From Clostridia bacterium (lineage in GTDB: Bacteria > Bacillota > Clostridia > Oscillospirales > Acutalibacteraceae): a stretch of 64,000 nucleotides of DNA. Position 1 is the first letter of the stretch, and each line of letters starts with the position of its first letter. Location: contig JAFTUG010000007.1 in assembly GCA_017466365.1 (NCBI GenBank), positions 112,095 to 176,094 of the forward strand, read 5' to 3'. A program made the position numbers and the translations under genes. Below, in pieces: positions 1-9,368 of the stretch. The notes under the pieces were generated by a model. The model did no database searches. It saw only the letters and a list, made by a program, of their open reading frames with translations, and had not been told where the DNA came from.

Positions 1-384
1 AATAAGCGCGAGGTCAATGGCAACACCGTTTCTGCCTGAATTTGAAAAAAGGAAAAGAACATCCTTATCGGTTATGGAATGGTGGGCAAAAAGAATTTCG
101 CCGTAGCCTTCAAGACGTTCAAGCTCGGTGCTTTTTGATGCGCTTTCGTGAAGCATGAGAGACGATTCAAGAATGGGATTGACATTTACCAAACCGCCTG
201 CACGGTAAAAAATCTCCTCGGCAAGCATATGGGAATGACCTGTTCCGAATGCATGTATTCTGCCGCCGTTTTCAAGCACATCGGCAACGGCTCTTGATGC
301 TTTTTCGATGTTATCACCCTGTTCAACAACTATGCGTTCGAGTATTTTTTGTAAATTCTGAAAATATTCAACTGCTTTTGACAT
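1..384 (-). CDS. SIS-domain sugar-phosphate-binding protein, UPF0309-like (3' part outside window)
   Basis: Only the first 128 residues are present; the gene runs off the left edge. The translation contains FGTGHSHMLAEEIFYRAGG near residues 46-64, followed by LMLHESASKSTELERLEGYG and FSNSGRNGVA. This is the pattern of the UPF0309/sugar-isomerase-domain SIS family, whose members bind phosphosugars. The substrate cannot be read from the sequence. The ATG at 382-384 is preceded by a good GGAGG ribosome site. It is divergent from malQ. It does not look like GmhA, the heptose isomerase missing from the cluster at 24-47 kb. Confidence 0.75.
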   Translation of the reverse strand, partial: MSKAVEYFQNLQKILERIVVEQGDNIEKASRAVADVLENGGRIHAFGTGHSHMLAEEIFYRAGGLVNVNPILESSLMLHESASKSTELERLEGYGEILFAHHSITDKDVLFLFSNSGRNGVAIDLALI

Positions 385-512
385 AATACCCTCCGAGAAT
401 ATTTTTATTTCATTCTAAACTTTATTGCAGCAAATATCAAGTTTTTTTGAAAATATCTTTATTTTCTATATTTCTTATGATATACTTTAATATTAATAGG
501 AAGGTGTACTGT

Positions 513-1946
513 ATGAAAAGACAAAGCGGAATTTTAATGCACATTTCATCGCTTTACGGCGATTATTCAATCGGTAATTTCGGCAAGAACGCAAAGGAAT
601 TTGTTGATTTTCTGGTTGAAAACGGTTTTTCGGTGTGGCAGGTTTTGCCGTTCACCGTTACAGATGAATATAACTCCCCTTATAAATCTTTTTCGGCATT
701 CGGCGGCAACCCTTATTTTATTGACCCCGAAAAACTTTTTAAAGACGGACTTATTTCTGTTCAGGATTTGGAAAATTGCAAACAAATCACTCCGTATTCA
801 TGCGAATTTGAAAGGCTTTCAAAGGAACGTATGTCACTTCTCAAAAAAGCTTATAAAAATTCAAAAGACCATGAGGCTATCCGTGGATTTATTGCTTCCC
901 ATCCGAGAATTGAAGCATTTTGCCGTTTTATGACCTTAAGAGAACAAAACGGACTGAAGCCCTGGCAGGAATGGGAATCGGAAGAAATCAGCGATTATGA
1001 ATTGCTTGGCACATGGCAGTTCATTCAGTATGAATTTTTTACTCAATGGGCAGAAATCAAGGCTTATGCAAACTCAAAGGGAGTAAGCATCATAGGTGAT
1101 ATTCCAATTTATGTTTCGGACGACAGCTGTGATGTTTGGGAAAACAGACATCTGTTTGACATTGACGAAAAGGGCTATCCTACACTCGTTGCGGGTGTTC
1201 CGCCCGATTATTTTGCCGAGGACGGTCAGCTTTGGGGAAATCCTCTTTATAACTGGAATGAAATGAAAAAAGACGGCTTCAAGTGGTGGAGAGAAAGAAT
1301 TGACCATTCACTTGAAATGTTTGACGGTGTCAGAATCGACCATTTCAGAGCGATTGAATCCTACTGGGCTGTTGATGCAAAAGAAACAACCGCAAGAAAC
1401 GGCAAATGGATAAAAGGTCCCGGAATGGATTTTGTTAACGCAATAAAGGCAGGACATGAAGATAAACTCATAATTGCAGAAGACCTCGGAGATATAACCG
1501 ATGAAGTGCGCACACTTGTTGAAGAAAGCGGATTCCCCGGAATGAGAGTTTTCCAGTTCGGTTTCCTTGATGACGGCAACAGCATTCATATGCCGCATAA
1601 CTATATTAAAAATTCGGTTGCATATTCGGGTACACATGATAATAACACAATTTTCGGTTTCCTGTGGGAAAGCGATGAATACACACGCCGACGCGCCTTG
1701 GATTATTGCGGATTTTCCGGCGGTGACTGGGGCGGTGCAAGTCCGCTGTTCTTAAGAGCGATTTTTGCAAGCGTAAGCGACCTTGCAATTATCCCCGTTC
1801 AGGATTTTCTGATGTACGGCTCGGACACAAGAATAAACACCCCCGGCGTTGCAAAGGGCAACTGGAGTTACCGTGTGACAAAAGAGCAGCTTGACAATGC
1901 TAACAAGGAATTTTTTAAATCATTAAACAGAATCTATAAAAGGTAA
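513..1946 (+). CDS. malQ: 4-alpha-glucanotransferase (amylomaltase, GH77)
   Basis: The 477-residue protein belongs to GH77, which transfers glucan segments between maltodextrins during glycogen/maltose metabolism in the cytoplasm. The catalytic set is visible: the DGVRIDHFR loop with nucleophile Asp276, the IIAEDLG loop with acid/base Glu323, and SGTHDNN with Asp376. The N-terminus (SGILMHISSLYGDYSIGNFG) is typical of the family. I chose the ATG at 513 rather than an upstream in-frame start at 447, because 513 follows AGGAAGG and starts at the family's usual position. It is the first gene of a tight plus-strand operon running to about 8013. Confidence 0.95.
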   Translation: MKRQSGILMHISSLYGDYSIGNFGKNAKEFVDFLVENGFSVWQVLPFTVTDEYNSPYKSFSAFGGNPYFIDPEKLFKDGLISVQDLENCKQITPYSCEFERLSKERMSLLKKAYKNSKDHEAIRGFIASHPRIEAFCRFMTLREQNGLKPWQEWESEEISDYELLGTWQFIQYEFFTQWAEIKAYANSKGVSIIGDIPIYVSDDSCDVWENRHLFDIDEKGYPTLVAGVPPDYFAEDGQLWGNPLYNWNEMKKDGFKWWRERIDHSLEMFDGVRIDHFRAIESYWAVDAKETTARNGKWIKGPGMDFVNAIKAGHEDKLIIAEDLGDITDEVRTLVEESGFPGMRVFQFGFLDDGNSIHMPHNYIKNSVAYSGTHDNNTIFGFLWESDEYTRRRALDYCGFSGGDWGGASPLFLRAIFASVSDLAIIPVQDFLMYGSDTRINTPGVAKGNWSYRVTKEQLDNANKEFFKSLNRIYKR

Positions 1947-1955
1947 GGTAAAAAA

Positions 1956-3218
1956 TTGAAAGAGTTTTTTAATATAAGTGAAAAAATAAAGAACGCAAGC
2001 GATGCGGCACTTGAAAAGGCAAGAAAAAAGTTTGGAGAAATTGAAGATATAACGGAATACAACCAGCAGAAGGTTCTTTCCGCATTTATCGAAAACAGAG
2101 TAAGCGAAACGGATTTTGCAGGCTCTACGGGCTACGGCTACGGCGACACAGGCAGAGATAAGCTCGACAGGATTTATGCCGATGTTTTCGGTGCAGAGGA
2201 TGCGATAGTACGCCATTCCTTCACCTGCGGCACTCATACCCTTGCGGTTGCACTTTTCGGCGTTTTGCGTCCCGGAGATACAATGCTCTGCGTTACGGGT
2301 ACACCGTATGACACAATTCACAGTGTTATCGGTTTAAGCGGCAGCGGCATGGGTTCACTCAAGGATTTCGGAGTAAGCTATGCCCAAGTTGACCTTGATA
2401 AAAACGGCAGACCCGACCTTGAATCGATTGAAAAGGCTCTTGAAATGAAGCCTAAAATGGTTTACATCCAGCGCTCAAGAGGCTACAGTCTCCGCCCAAG
2501 CCTTTCGGTTGATGAAATCGGTGAAATCTCCGCTCTTGTTCATTCAAAATGCGATGCGGTTGTTATGGTTGACAACTGCTACGGTGAATTTGTTGAGAAA
2601 AAAGAGCCTACAGAGGTCGGCGCAGACCTCATGGCAGGCTCACTAATAAAAAATGCAGGCGGCTCGATTGCAAAAACGGGCGGCTACATAGCGGGCAGAA
2701 GCGACCTTGTTGAGCTTTGCGCTTACAGAGCAACCACTCCGGGGCTCGGAAAAGAAGTAGGATGCTCCCTCGGCGAAAACAGAAATATGTTCATGGGAGT
2801 TTTTCATGCTCCCCATGTTGTTGGTGAAGCGTTAAAGGCGGCTGTCTATGCAGCGGCGCTCTTTGAAAATTTCGGCTTTGACGTTACTCCGTCAAGCGAC
2901 GAGAGCAGACACGATATAATTCAGGCTCTCTGCCTTGAAAATTCGGACAGACTTGTTGAATTCTGCCGAGGAATTCAGAGCGGCGCACCCGTTGATTCCT
3001 ATGTTTCACCAGAGCCTTGGGATATGCCCGGATACGACAGCAAGGTTATCATGGCTGCAGGTGCGTTCATTCTCGGCTCATCAATTGAGCTTTCCGCTGA
3101 TGCTCCTCTTCGTGAACCCTTTGCGGTATGGATGCAGGGCGGAATAAACTTCCACTCGGCAAAAACGGCAATAATGCTTGCAGCCGAAAGACTTTATCAA
3201 GGGGGTCTGCTCAAATGA
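1956..3218 (+). CDS. PLP-dependent enzyme of the YnbB / methionine gamma-lyase-like family
   Basis: The 420 residues match the family often called aluminium resistance protein or YnbB, a fold-type I PLP enzyme related to methionine gamma-lyase. Visible signatures are GSTGYGYGDTGRDKLD near residues 56-71, RHSFTCGTHTLA, VMVDNCYGEFVE (the PLP-binding Asp loop) and SLIKNAGGSIAKTGGYIAG, which carries the candidate Schiff-base lysine. The physiological substrate is not established for the family. The start is a TTG at 1956, nine bases after malQ stops; translation is probably coupled. The stop overlaps the next gene's ATG. Confidence 0.85.
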   Translation: MKEFFNISEKIKNASDAALEKARKKFGEIEDITEYNQQKVLSAFIENRVSETDFAGSTGYGYGDTGRDKLDRIYADVFGAEDAIVRHSFTCGTHTLAVALFGVLRPGDTMLCVTGTPYDTIHSVIGLSGSGMGSLKDFGVSYAQVDLDKNGRPDLESIEKALEMKPKMVYIQRSRGYSLRPSLSVDEIGEISALVHSKCDAVVMVDNCYGEFVEKKEPTEVGADLMAGSLIKNAGGSIAKTGGYIAGRSDLVELCAYRATTPGLGKEVGCSLGENRNMFMGVFHAPHVVGEALKAAVYAAALFENFGFDVTPSSDESRHDIIQALCLENSDRLVEFCRGIQSGAPVDSYVSPEPWDMPGYDSKVIMAAGAFILGSSIELSADAPLREPFAVWMQGGINFHSAKTAIMLAAERLYQGGLLK

Positions 3219-3898
3219 AATATGACGGAATAACCCGTGACTCTCTGTTTCTTCTTGCAGATAACCGTTTCAGGGATTCAAAGCCATATTATGAAGAACA
3301 TAAAGAAGCCATAAAGAGCGGTGTTACGGTTCCCATGCGTCAGATTGCGGGAATAATCGGCGAAGAGCTTCTTTCCGTTGACCCTCTTATGAACACAATC
3401 CCTACCAAAATGGTTTCGAGAGTAAGAAGAGACACAAGATATACCAAGGATAAGTCACTCTACCGTGAAAACATGTGGATAATGTTTATGAGACCCAAAC
3501 ATGACTGGGTCGGCTATCCCTGCATGTGGTTTGAAGTAACACCTCGCGAATATACTCTCGGAGTCGGCTTTTACGGCGATGAACCCGGACTTCTTGAAAC
3601 ATTCAGAAAAAAACTTCGTGAAAGACCCGAGGAATTCAGAGATGCAGCGGAAAAGTGCAAAACAGTCGGCTCATATTTCTTTAAAAGACAATATAAACGT
3701 CCGTTTTCCGGCTGCCCCGAGGGACTCGAAGAATACTACAACGCAAAGGACGTAGGCTTCATTACCTTCGGCGGGGATATTGATGATCTCAAGGATGAAA
3801 AAATAATTGAAATAATCAGGGGGACATATCAGGCATATACCCCAATGTATAAATTTCTGCTCGATGTTTCCGACGAATATTTTTCCAAGGAGGAATAA
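3215..3898 (+). CDS. DUF2461 / TIGR02453 family protein
   Basis: The 227-residue soluble protein has the family pattern: FLxxLxxN(R)FRDSKPYYEEHK near the N-terminus, a central RVRRDTRYTKDKSLYRENMWI segment, then a WFEVTPREYTLGVGFY strand region. The biochemical role of DUF2461 is unknown. The ATG at 3215 overlaps the preceding stop codon (ATGA), which fixes the start and argues against the longer in-frame ORF from 3128. Three bases separate it from the phosphomutase gene, so it is in the same operon. Confidence 0.85.
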   Translation: MKYDGITRDSLFLLADNRFRDSKPYYEEHKEAIKSGVTVPMRQIAGIIGEELLSVDPLMNTIPTKMVSRVRRDTRYTKDKSLYRENMWIMFMRPKHDWVGYPCMWFEVTPREYTLGVGFYGDEPGLLETFRKKLRERPEEFRDAAEKCKTVGSYFFKRQYKRPFSGCPEGLEEYYNAKDVGFITFGGDIDDLKDEKIIEIIRGTYQAYTPMYKFLLDVSDEYFSKEE

Positions 3899-3900
3899 CC

Positions 3901-5409
3901 GTGGATTATTCAAAATTCAAAAGCGGCAGTGACATAAGAGGCTATGCCCTCGGCGATGAAAGCAATCCCCTTTTTATGAGCGATGAAATGGTTATGAGGG
4001 CAAGCGCAGCTTTTCTTTCATGGCTCAAAAAAAGAACGGGTAAGGATGACCCTTGTCTTTCCGCAGGTCACGACAGCCGGCTTTCCGCAGACAGAATAAA
4101 AAAAGCCGTTATAAAAGCCCTTACTTCCAACGGTGCAAGGGTTATTGACTGCTCGCTCGCTTCAACTCCCGCAATGTTTATGACAACGGTTGAATTAAGC
4201 TGTGACGGTGCGGTGCAGATTACGGCAAGCCATCATCCCAAGGACAGAAACGGTCTTAAGTTTTTCACCCGTGACGGCGGTCTTGACGGCTCCGACATTG
4301 CGGATATTCTTGACATGGCAGGCAAAGCGGAAAATCCGCTCGGAAATATGCACGGCGAATGTGTTCCCTGCGATTTTATGAAGCGTTATGCGGAAATTCT
4401 GCGTGAAAAGATAATCAACGGCGTAAACAACGGAAGCAAGCCTCTTTCAGGAATGAAAATCATTGTTGATGCGGGTAACGGTGTAGGCGGATTCTATGCC
4501 TATGACGTTCTCGCTCCCCTCGGTGCAGATATTGAAGGAAGCGTTTTTCTTGACCCCGACGGCAATTTCCCGAATCACGCACCCAATCCCGAAAACGCAG
4601 AGGCAATGGAAAGCATATCAAATGCCGTTAAGGCATCGAATGCGGATTTCGGAGTAATATTTGACACGGACGTTGACAGAGCAGGCTGTGTGGGCAAGGG
4701 CGGCTTTGAAATCAACCGCAACAGACTTGTTGCTCTCGCCTCAAAGGTTGCACTTGATTCCTGCAAGGGCGGAACAATCGTTACCGACAGCGTTACCTCC
4801 GATGGGCTTGCGGAATTTATTTGCGAAAGCGGCGGTGTTCATCTTCGCTTCAAGAGAGGCTACCGCAATGTAATAAATAAGCAGATTGACCTTGAAAAAA
4901 GCGGCATTAAATGTCCTCTTGCAATGGAAACCTCGGGACATGCGGCATTTGCCGAAAATTATTATCTTGATGACGGCGCATATCTCATAACGAAGCTTAT
5001 CATTGAAGCCGCTTCACTTGCAAAAGAAGGTAAAACTCTCGGTGACTTGATTGCAAATCTTCGTGAACCTGTTGAAGAAAAGGAAATGCGCTTCAAAATT
5101 CTCTGTGACGACTTCAGACCTGAAGGCGAAACAATAATTTCGCTTTTTGAAAAGGAAGCCAAAAGCAAAGACGGATGGATTGCGGCAAACGATAACCACG
5201 AGGGTATACGCATAAACGCAGATAAATCCTGCGGAAACGGATGGTTTTTGCTTCGCTTAAGTGTTCACGACCCGATAATCGTTCTCAATGCCGAAAGTGA
5301 TGAAAACGGCGGCATTATGAAGATGAGCAGGGATATTTTTAATGTTCTGTCAAAAGCCGAAAACCTTGATAGGCTTGATATTTCCGCATTGACGGAATAT
5401 ATAAAATAG
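3901..5409 (+). CDS. Phosphoglucomutase/phosphomannomutase family alpha-D-phosphohexomutase
   Basis: The 502-residue protein interconverts hexose 1- and 6-phosphates. The active-site phosphoserine is Ser110 in TASHHPKDRNG. The metal-binding loop is DTDVDRAG with Asp255, Asp257 and Asp259. The sugar-specificity loop appears as METSGHAAF and the phosphate-binding loop lies in the C-terminal domain. Whether it prefers glucose or mannose phosphates cannot be settled by eye. It starts at a GTG right after an AAGGAGG site at the end of the DUF2461 gene. With malQ upstream, a role in glycogen/maltodextrin breakdown is plausible; it could also feed GDP-sugar synthesis. Confidence 0.9.
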   Translation: MDYSKFKSGSDIRGYALGDESNPLFMSDEMVMRASAAFLSWLKKRTGKDDPCLSAGHDSRLSADRIKKAVIKALTSNGARVIDCSLASTPAMFMTTVELSCDGAVQITASHHPKDRNGLKFFTRDGGLDGSDIADILDMAGKAENPLGNMHGECVPCDFMKRYAEILREKIINGVNNGSKPLSGMKIIVDAGNGVGGFYAYDVLAPLGADIEGSVFLDPDGNFPNHAPNPENAEAMESISNAVKASNADFGVIFDTDVDRAGCVGKGGFEINRNRLVALASKVALDSCKGGTIVTDSVTSDGLAEFICESGGVHLRFKRGYRNVINKQIDLEKSGIKCPLAMETSGHAAFAENYYLDDGAYLITKLIIEAASLAKEGKTLGDLIANLREPVEEKEMRFKILCDDFRPEGETIISLFEKEAKSKDGWIAANDNHEGIRINADKSCGNGWFLLRLSVHDPIIVLNAESDENGGIMKMSRDIFNVLSKAENLDRLDISALTEYIK

Positions 5410-5421
5410 GAGGAAATAAAA

Positions 5422-6315
5422 ATGATCGACAAAATTATCAGTGCGTTTTTTGCGGTTGTTACCGCAATACTTTCTCTTTTCTATACCCCCACACCTGTTA
5501 CGCAGGTAAATCCCGCAACAATTCCCGAGCCTGCAAAAACACAGGCTGTTACGGTTATGAGCTATAATGTTTATATCAAAGGCTCGGGCGAAAAATCTCC
5601 CGAAAACAGAACGGATGAGGTTGTTGCAAATATCAAAAAATATAACCCTGATTCATTCGGGCTTCAGGAAGCAGACGAAGGCTGGATGGAGCGACTCCCC
5701 GCAGAGCTTACCGATTATGCATATGTCGGCATAGGCAGAAATTCAAATGAAGGCGGCGGAGAAGCAAGCCCCGTTTTTTATAAAAAAGATAAGTATGACC
5801 TTATCGATTCGGGCACATTCTGGCTTTCAAAAACTCCGGAAAAGGCTTCAAAGGCATGGGATGCAATGTTCAAGAGAATCTGCACCTATGCTATTCTCAA
5901 AAACAAAGAAACAGGCTTTACATACGCTCATTTCAATGCCCATTTTGACCATATGGGTGTTATAGCAAGAAGTGAATCGGTTGCAGTTGTTGCCAAAAAG
6001 GTTGCCGAAATTGCACCGAACATTCCCGTTGTTTTCTCGGGTGATTTCAACGACGAGGAAGGCGGAGATGCCTATAACAGAGTTCTCGAAAGCGGCTTTA
6101 AGGACACAAAGTATCTTGCCGAAACAGCCGATAACTGCGGTACATATCACGGATATTCGGAGCTTGTTGAAAAATCGAAACCAATTGACTATATTTTTGT
6201 TAACGCTTTTGTTTCAAACGTAAAAAGCTATAAGGTTGATACCGAGCAGATAAACGGAATTTATCCTTCTGACCATCATCCCGTAATTTCCGAAATGACT
6301 CTTATCAACGGCTGA
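5422..6315 (+). CDS. Exported endonuclease/exonuclease/phosphatase (EEP) family protein, copy 1
   Basis: The 297-residue protein has a hydrophobic N-terminus (about residues 3-22) that looks like a signal peptide or anchor. The EEP fold follows: SYNVYIKG near residue 48, GLQEADEGW, HFNAHFDHMG, SGDFNDEEGG and the terminal SDHHP motif with the catalytic His. Family members hydrolyse phosphodiesters (nucleic acid, sphingomyelin, inositol phosphates). Here the export signal suggests an extracellular phosphodiesterase. It is the first of three homologues in a row and has a GGAGG site 8 bases before the ATG. Confidence 0.85.
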   Translation: MIDKIISAFFAVVTAILSLFYTPTPVTQVNPATIPEPAKTQAVTVMSYNVYIKGSGEKSPENRTDEVVANIKKYNPDSFGLQEADEGWMERLPAELTDYAYVGIGRNSNEGGGEASPVFYKKDKYDLIDSGTFWLSKTPEKASKAWDAMFKRICTYAILKNKETGFTYAHFNAHFDHMGVIARSESVAVVAKKVAEIAPNIPVVFSGDFNDEEGGDAYNRVLESGFKDTKYLAETADNCGTYHGYSELVEKSKPIDYIFVNAFVSNVKSYKVDTEQINGIYPSDHHPVISEMTLING

Positions 6316-6329
6316 AAGGAGTAAAGGAT

Positions 6330-7253
6330 ATGCTTTTTAAATTCTGCCAGGCAATTGTTGCTCTCATTATGGCAATATCAGCCTTTATTACTCCTGCAGA
6401 ACCTGCAGAGCCAACCGTTCCGCCTTATGATATCAAAGTTAATCCGAACCCGATTGCACAAGTTTCCTCGGAACATGAAATCAAGACAATGAGCTTCAAT
6501 GTTAAGATAAACGGCAGCGGTTTGCAATCAAATGATATCAGACTACCCCGAACAGTAAAAATGATTGAAAAACATTCAGCCGATTCAATCGGTGTTCAGG
6601 AAGCTGATAAATGGTGGACAGACTCCCTCGAAAAGGCTCTGCCTCAATACGCAAGAGTCGGTGCATACAGAGATGACGGCATTTCACTCGGCGAATCATG
6701 CTCGATTTTCTATCTTAAAGATAAATATGAGCTTGTTGATTCGGGCACATTCTGGCTCTCCGAAACTCCCGATGTTCCGTCAAAAGGTTGGGACGGAGGC
6801 TGCAACAGAGTTGTTACATATGCTATTCTCAAGTGCAAAGATGACGGCTTTGTGTACGCCCATTTCAACACCCATTTTGACAATGTCGGTGCAACGGCAA
6901 AAGCAGAATCAGTTCCCCTTCTTACCTCAAGAATTGCTGAAATTGCACCCGATATTCCCGTTGTTTTAACCGGAGATTTCAACACAAGAGAAGGTTCGGA
7001 AATATACAATAATCTTCTTCACTGCGGACTTAAAGACACAAAACACATAGCTGAAAAGCATGATGACTGTGCAACCTATCACGACTATAATCCTTTTGTT
7101 TTTAACACAAAACCCATCGATTATGTATTCGTAAACGGCTACTGCGCATCGGTAAAGTCAAGCATTGTTGATTCAAGCATGATAGACCTTATCTATCCGT
7201 CGGATCACTTTCCGATAATTGTTGAAATGACACTTATTAACGGGGGTAAATAA
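6330..7253 (+). CDS. Exported EEP family phosphodiesterase, copy 2
   Basis: The 307-residue protein is a close paralogue of the gene just upstream. It has the same exported architecture: a hydrophobic N-terminus, a Pro/Glu-rich linker, then the EEP domain. Motifs are MSFNVKINGSG, GVQEADKWW, HFNTHFDNVG, TGDFNTREGS and SDHFP. Fourteen bases separate it from copy 1, and AAAGGAG precedes its ATG. The substrate is unknown. The high similarity in the same order suggests tandem duplication. Confidence 0.85.
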   Translation: MLFKFCQAIVALIMAISAFITPAEPAEPTVPPYDIKVNPNPIAQVSSEHEIKTMSFNVKINGSGLQSNDIRLPRTVKMIEKHSADSIGVQEADKWWTDSLEKALPQYARVGAYRDDGISLGESCSIFYLKDKYELVDSGTFWLSETPDVPSKGWDGGCNRVVTYAILKCKDDGFVYAHFNTHFDNVGATAKAESVPLLTSRIAEIAPDIPVVLTGDFNTREGSEIYNNLLHCGLKDTKHIAEKHDDCATYHDYNPFVFNTKPIDYVFVNGYCASVKSSIVDSSMIDLIYPSDHFPIIVEMTLINGGK

Positions 7254-7254
7254 T

Positions 7255-8013
7255 ATGTACAGGGTATTAACATTCAACCTGCTTTGTGCAGGCAGAAAAC
7301 ACAGAAAATGGTATAAAAGAGCACCGCTTGTTTATAAAATCATCCGTGAAGCAAATCCCGATTCCTTCGGTGTTCAGGAAGCACATTGGCAATGGATGAA
7401 GAAGCTCATCAAAAATCTGCCCGAGTATGCTTATGTAGGCATAGGCAGAGACGACGGCAAAAAGAAGGGTGAATTTTCGGCTGTTTTTTATAAAAAGGAT
7501 AAATTTATTGCAAGCGACAGCGGCAATTTTTGGCTTTCCGAAACTCCCGAAAAGCCCGGCAAGGGTTGGGATGCTGCATGCATAAGAGTTGCCTCATATG
7601 TTAAACTTACCGATAAGAAAACAGGCAAATCCTATGTTCATTTCAACACGCATCTTGACCATGTCGGCAGACAGGCACAGATTAACGGCGTGAAAATGAT
7701 TCAGAAAAAAGCTGCTTCCTTCGGCGGTGTTCCGGTTGTATGCACGGGCGATTTTAATGTTTTCCAGGATTCCGATTGCTATAACACCATGGTAAGCGCC
7801 AACATGAAGGATGCAAGAAAACTTGCTCCCGATACTGACGATTGCTGCACATACCACGGCTTCAGACCCGATAAAATACATGAAATTATTGACTTTGTTT
7901 TTGTTGACGAAGCAACGGTAAAGCCCGTCAAATTCAAGGTTATCGATAAAATGATAAACGGCAAATATTATTCTGACCATTATGCAGCATATTCCGATAT
8001 AGAATTGGTGTGA
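7255..8013 (+). CDS. EEP family phosphodiesterase, copy 3, without signal peptide
   Basis: The 252-residue third paralogue begins directly at the EEP core (YRVLTFNLLCAGRKHRKW) and lacks the hydrophobic N-terminus of copies 1 and 2, so it is probably cytoplasmic. Catalytic motifs are intact: GVQEAHWQW, HFNTHLDHVG, TGDFNVFQDS and SDHYA. Its ATG lies one base after the stop of copy 2 behind a GGGGGT site. The pairing of exported and cytoplasmic homologues in one transcript is unusual. Confidence 0.85.
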   Translation: MYRVLTFNLLCAGRKHRKWYKRAPLVYKIIREANPDSFGVQEAHWQWMKKLIKNLPEYAYVGIGRDDGKKKGEFSAVFYKKDKFIASDSGNFWLSETPEKPGKGWDAACIRVASYVKLTDKKTGKSYVHFNTHLDHVGRQAQINGVKMIQKKAASFGGVPVVCTGDFNVFQDSDCYNTMVSANMKDARKLAPDTDDCCTYHGFRPDKIHEIIDFVFVDEATVKPVKFKVIDKMINGKYYSDHYAAYSDIELV

Positions 8014-8060
8014 CTTTTTCGGATAATCTTCGGAAAGTGTAACATTTGCCCTCTTGTTTA

Positions 8061-8089
8061 TTGACAATCATTTTTTCAAATGTTAAAAT
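8061..8089 (+). promoter_or_regulatory. Housekeeping promoter for the M28 peptidase gene
   Basis: TTGACA at 8061-8066 and TAAAAT at 8084-8089 are separated by 17 bases, about 30 bases before the ATG at 8121. This makes the peptidase gene a separate transcription unit from the malQ operon. Confidence 0.7.
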
Positions 8090-8120
8090 TTTGTTATCAT
8101 AATACGAAAGGGAAAGTTTT

Positions 8121-9362
8121 ATGAATTTACAGAAAATCATTGACCAAAAAGAAAGCGCTGCAAAATACATGGTTAAAGAGATAACTCATGTTATCAAAAA
8201 ATGCGGCAAAAGAGACCCCGGTTCGGAGGGAGAAAAAAAATCCTGTGAATACATGGCAAAGGTTCTTAAGAAGGACTGCGGATGCGAGGATGTCAAGATT
8301 GAAAGCTTTGAGGTTGCTCCCCGTGCATTCTACGGCTGGATTTATTTCACCGTAACTCTGGCAATTCTCGGTGCAGTTATCTTCCCGTTTGCACCCGTTA
8401 TTTCAATTCTCCTTATCATTGCAGGCTTTGCGATTGTTCTTCTTCAGTTTGGCCTTTACAAAAAAGTTCTCGACCCTATCTTCCCCAAAAAGACAAGCCA
8501 CAATGTTACCGCCATCAAAAAGTGTACAGGCGAAGTCAAGAGAAGAATTATCTTCAACGGTCACCCTGATGCAACATGGGAATGGCCCGTTAACTACGCA
8601 CTCGGCGGCGTCGGCTTTGAAGGTCATGCAATTATAGTTATCGGTGCAGCCTTGTTTTATCTCGTTCTTTCAATTATTTATGTTGTAAAGAACGGTATAA
8701 CATTCGGTTTACCTGACACATCCGACACCCTTGTTAAGATAGGTCTCTGGGGTCTTGTAACCATCCCCTTTTCAATCGGTCTCTATTTCATGGTAAACTA
8801 CCGCAGAGTTGTTGACGGTGCAAATGACAACCTCACAGGCTGCTATATGGGTATTGCGGTTCTTAAATATCTCAAGGATGAAGGAATTGAGCTTGAAAAC
8901 ACTGAAGTAGGTGTTATTCTTACAGGCTCCGAGGAAATCGGACTCAGAGGCTCAAAGGCATGGGCAGAGATGCATAAGGATGAATTCAAGGATGTTCCTA
9001 CTTTCATCTATGCATACGATACCATCAATGACCCCAAGTATCTTATGTCAAACTACTATGACCTCAACGGTACTGTAAGAAGCGACAAGGACTGCGCTGA
9101 CCTTTTCATGGAGGCAGCAAAAGCAGTTGGCGTTCCCTGCAAAAAAGGCGGCGTACCTCCCATGGGCGGTGCTGTTGATGCCGCAGCATTTACACAGGGC
9201 GGATTCAGAGCTGCCGGCGTTACAGGTCTTAACCACAAGCTTGAACGTTATTATCACACAAGACTTGATAGATATACCAACATGAACGAAAAAGGCATCG
9301 CCAATTGCTTTGCCGCAAGCGTTAAGATGCTTGAAATGTTTGATGAAGGTGCAAAACAGTAA
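8121..9362 (+). CDS. Membrane-embedded M28-family metallopeptidase
   Basis: The 413 residues show the M28 zinc-aminopeptidase pattern. There is an N-terminal RDPGSEGEKKSCEYMA segment; His in NGHPDATW; Asp in DGANDNLTG; the Glu pair in GSEEIGLRGS; a later Asp in AYDTIND; and the distal His in NHKLERYYHTRLD. Interrupting the catalytic sequence are about four hydrophobic helices (roughly residues 73-115, 172-193 and 205-228), so the enzyme is anchored in the membrane within the domain. Substrates are probably peptides. It has its own promoter and a strong terminator. Confidence 0.82.
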   Translation: MNLQKIIDQKESAAKYMVKEITHVIKKCGKRDPGSEGEKKSCEYMAKVLKKDCGCEDVKIESFEVAPRAFYGWIYFTVTLAILGAVIFPFAPVISILLIIAGFAIVLLQFGLYKKVLDPIFPKKTSHNVTAIKKCTGEVKRRIIFNGHPDATWEWPVNYALGGVGFEGHAIIVIGAALFYLVLSIIYVVKNGITFGLPDTSDTLVKIGLWGLVTIPFSIGLYFMVNYRRVVDGANDNLTGCYMGIAVLKYLKDEGIELENTEVGVILTGSEEIGLRGSKAWAEMHKDEFKDVPTFIYAYDTINDPKYLMSNYYDLNGTVRSDKDCADLFMEAAKAVGVPCKKGGVPPMGGAVDAAAFTQGGFRAAGVTGLNHKLERYYHTRLDRYTNMNEKGIANCFAASVKMLEMFDEGAKQ

Positions 9363-9368
9363 AATTTT

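Noticed and set aside
1-384. The partial SIS-domain gene as the missing heptose isomerase GmhA
   Set aside because: Its FGTGHSHMLAEEIFYRAGG pattern is that of UPF0309-type SIS proteins, and it lies 24 kb away, divergent from malQ.
1923-2321. Minus-strand open frame overlapping the malQ and YnbB genes
   Set aside because: It is a shadow of the real genes: no ribosome site, no domain pattern, and it spans two confidently coding genes.
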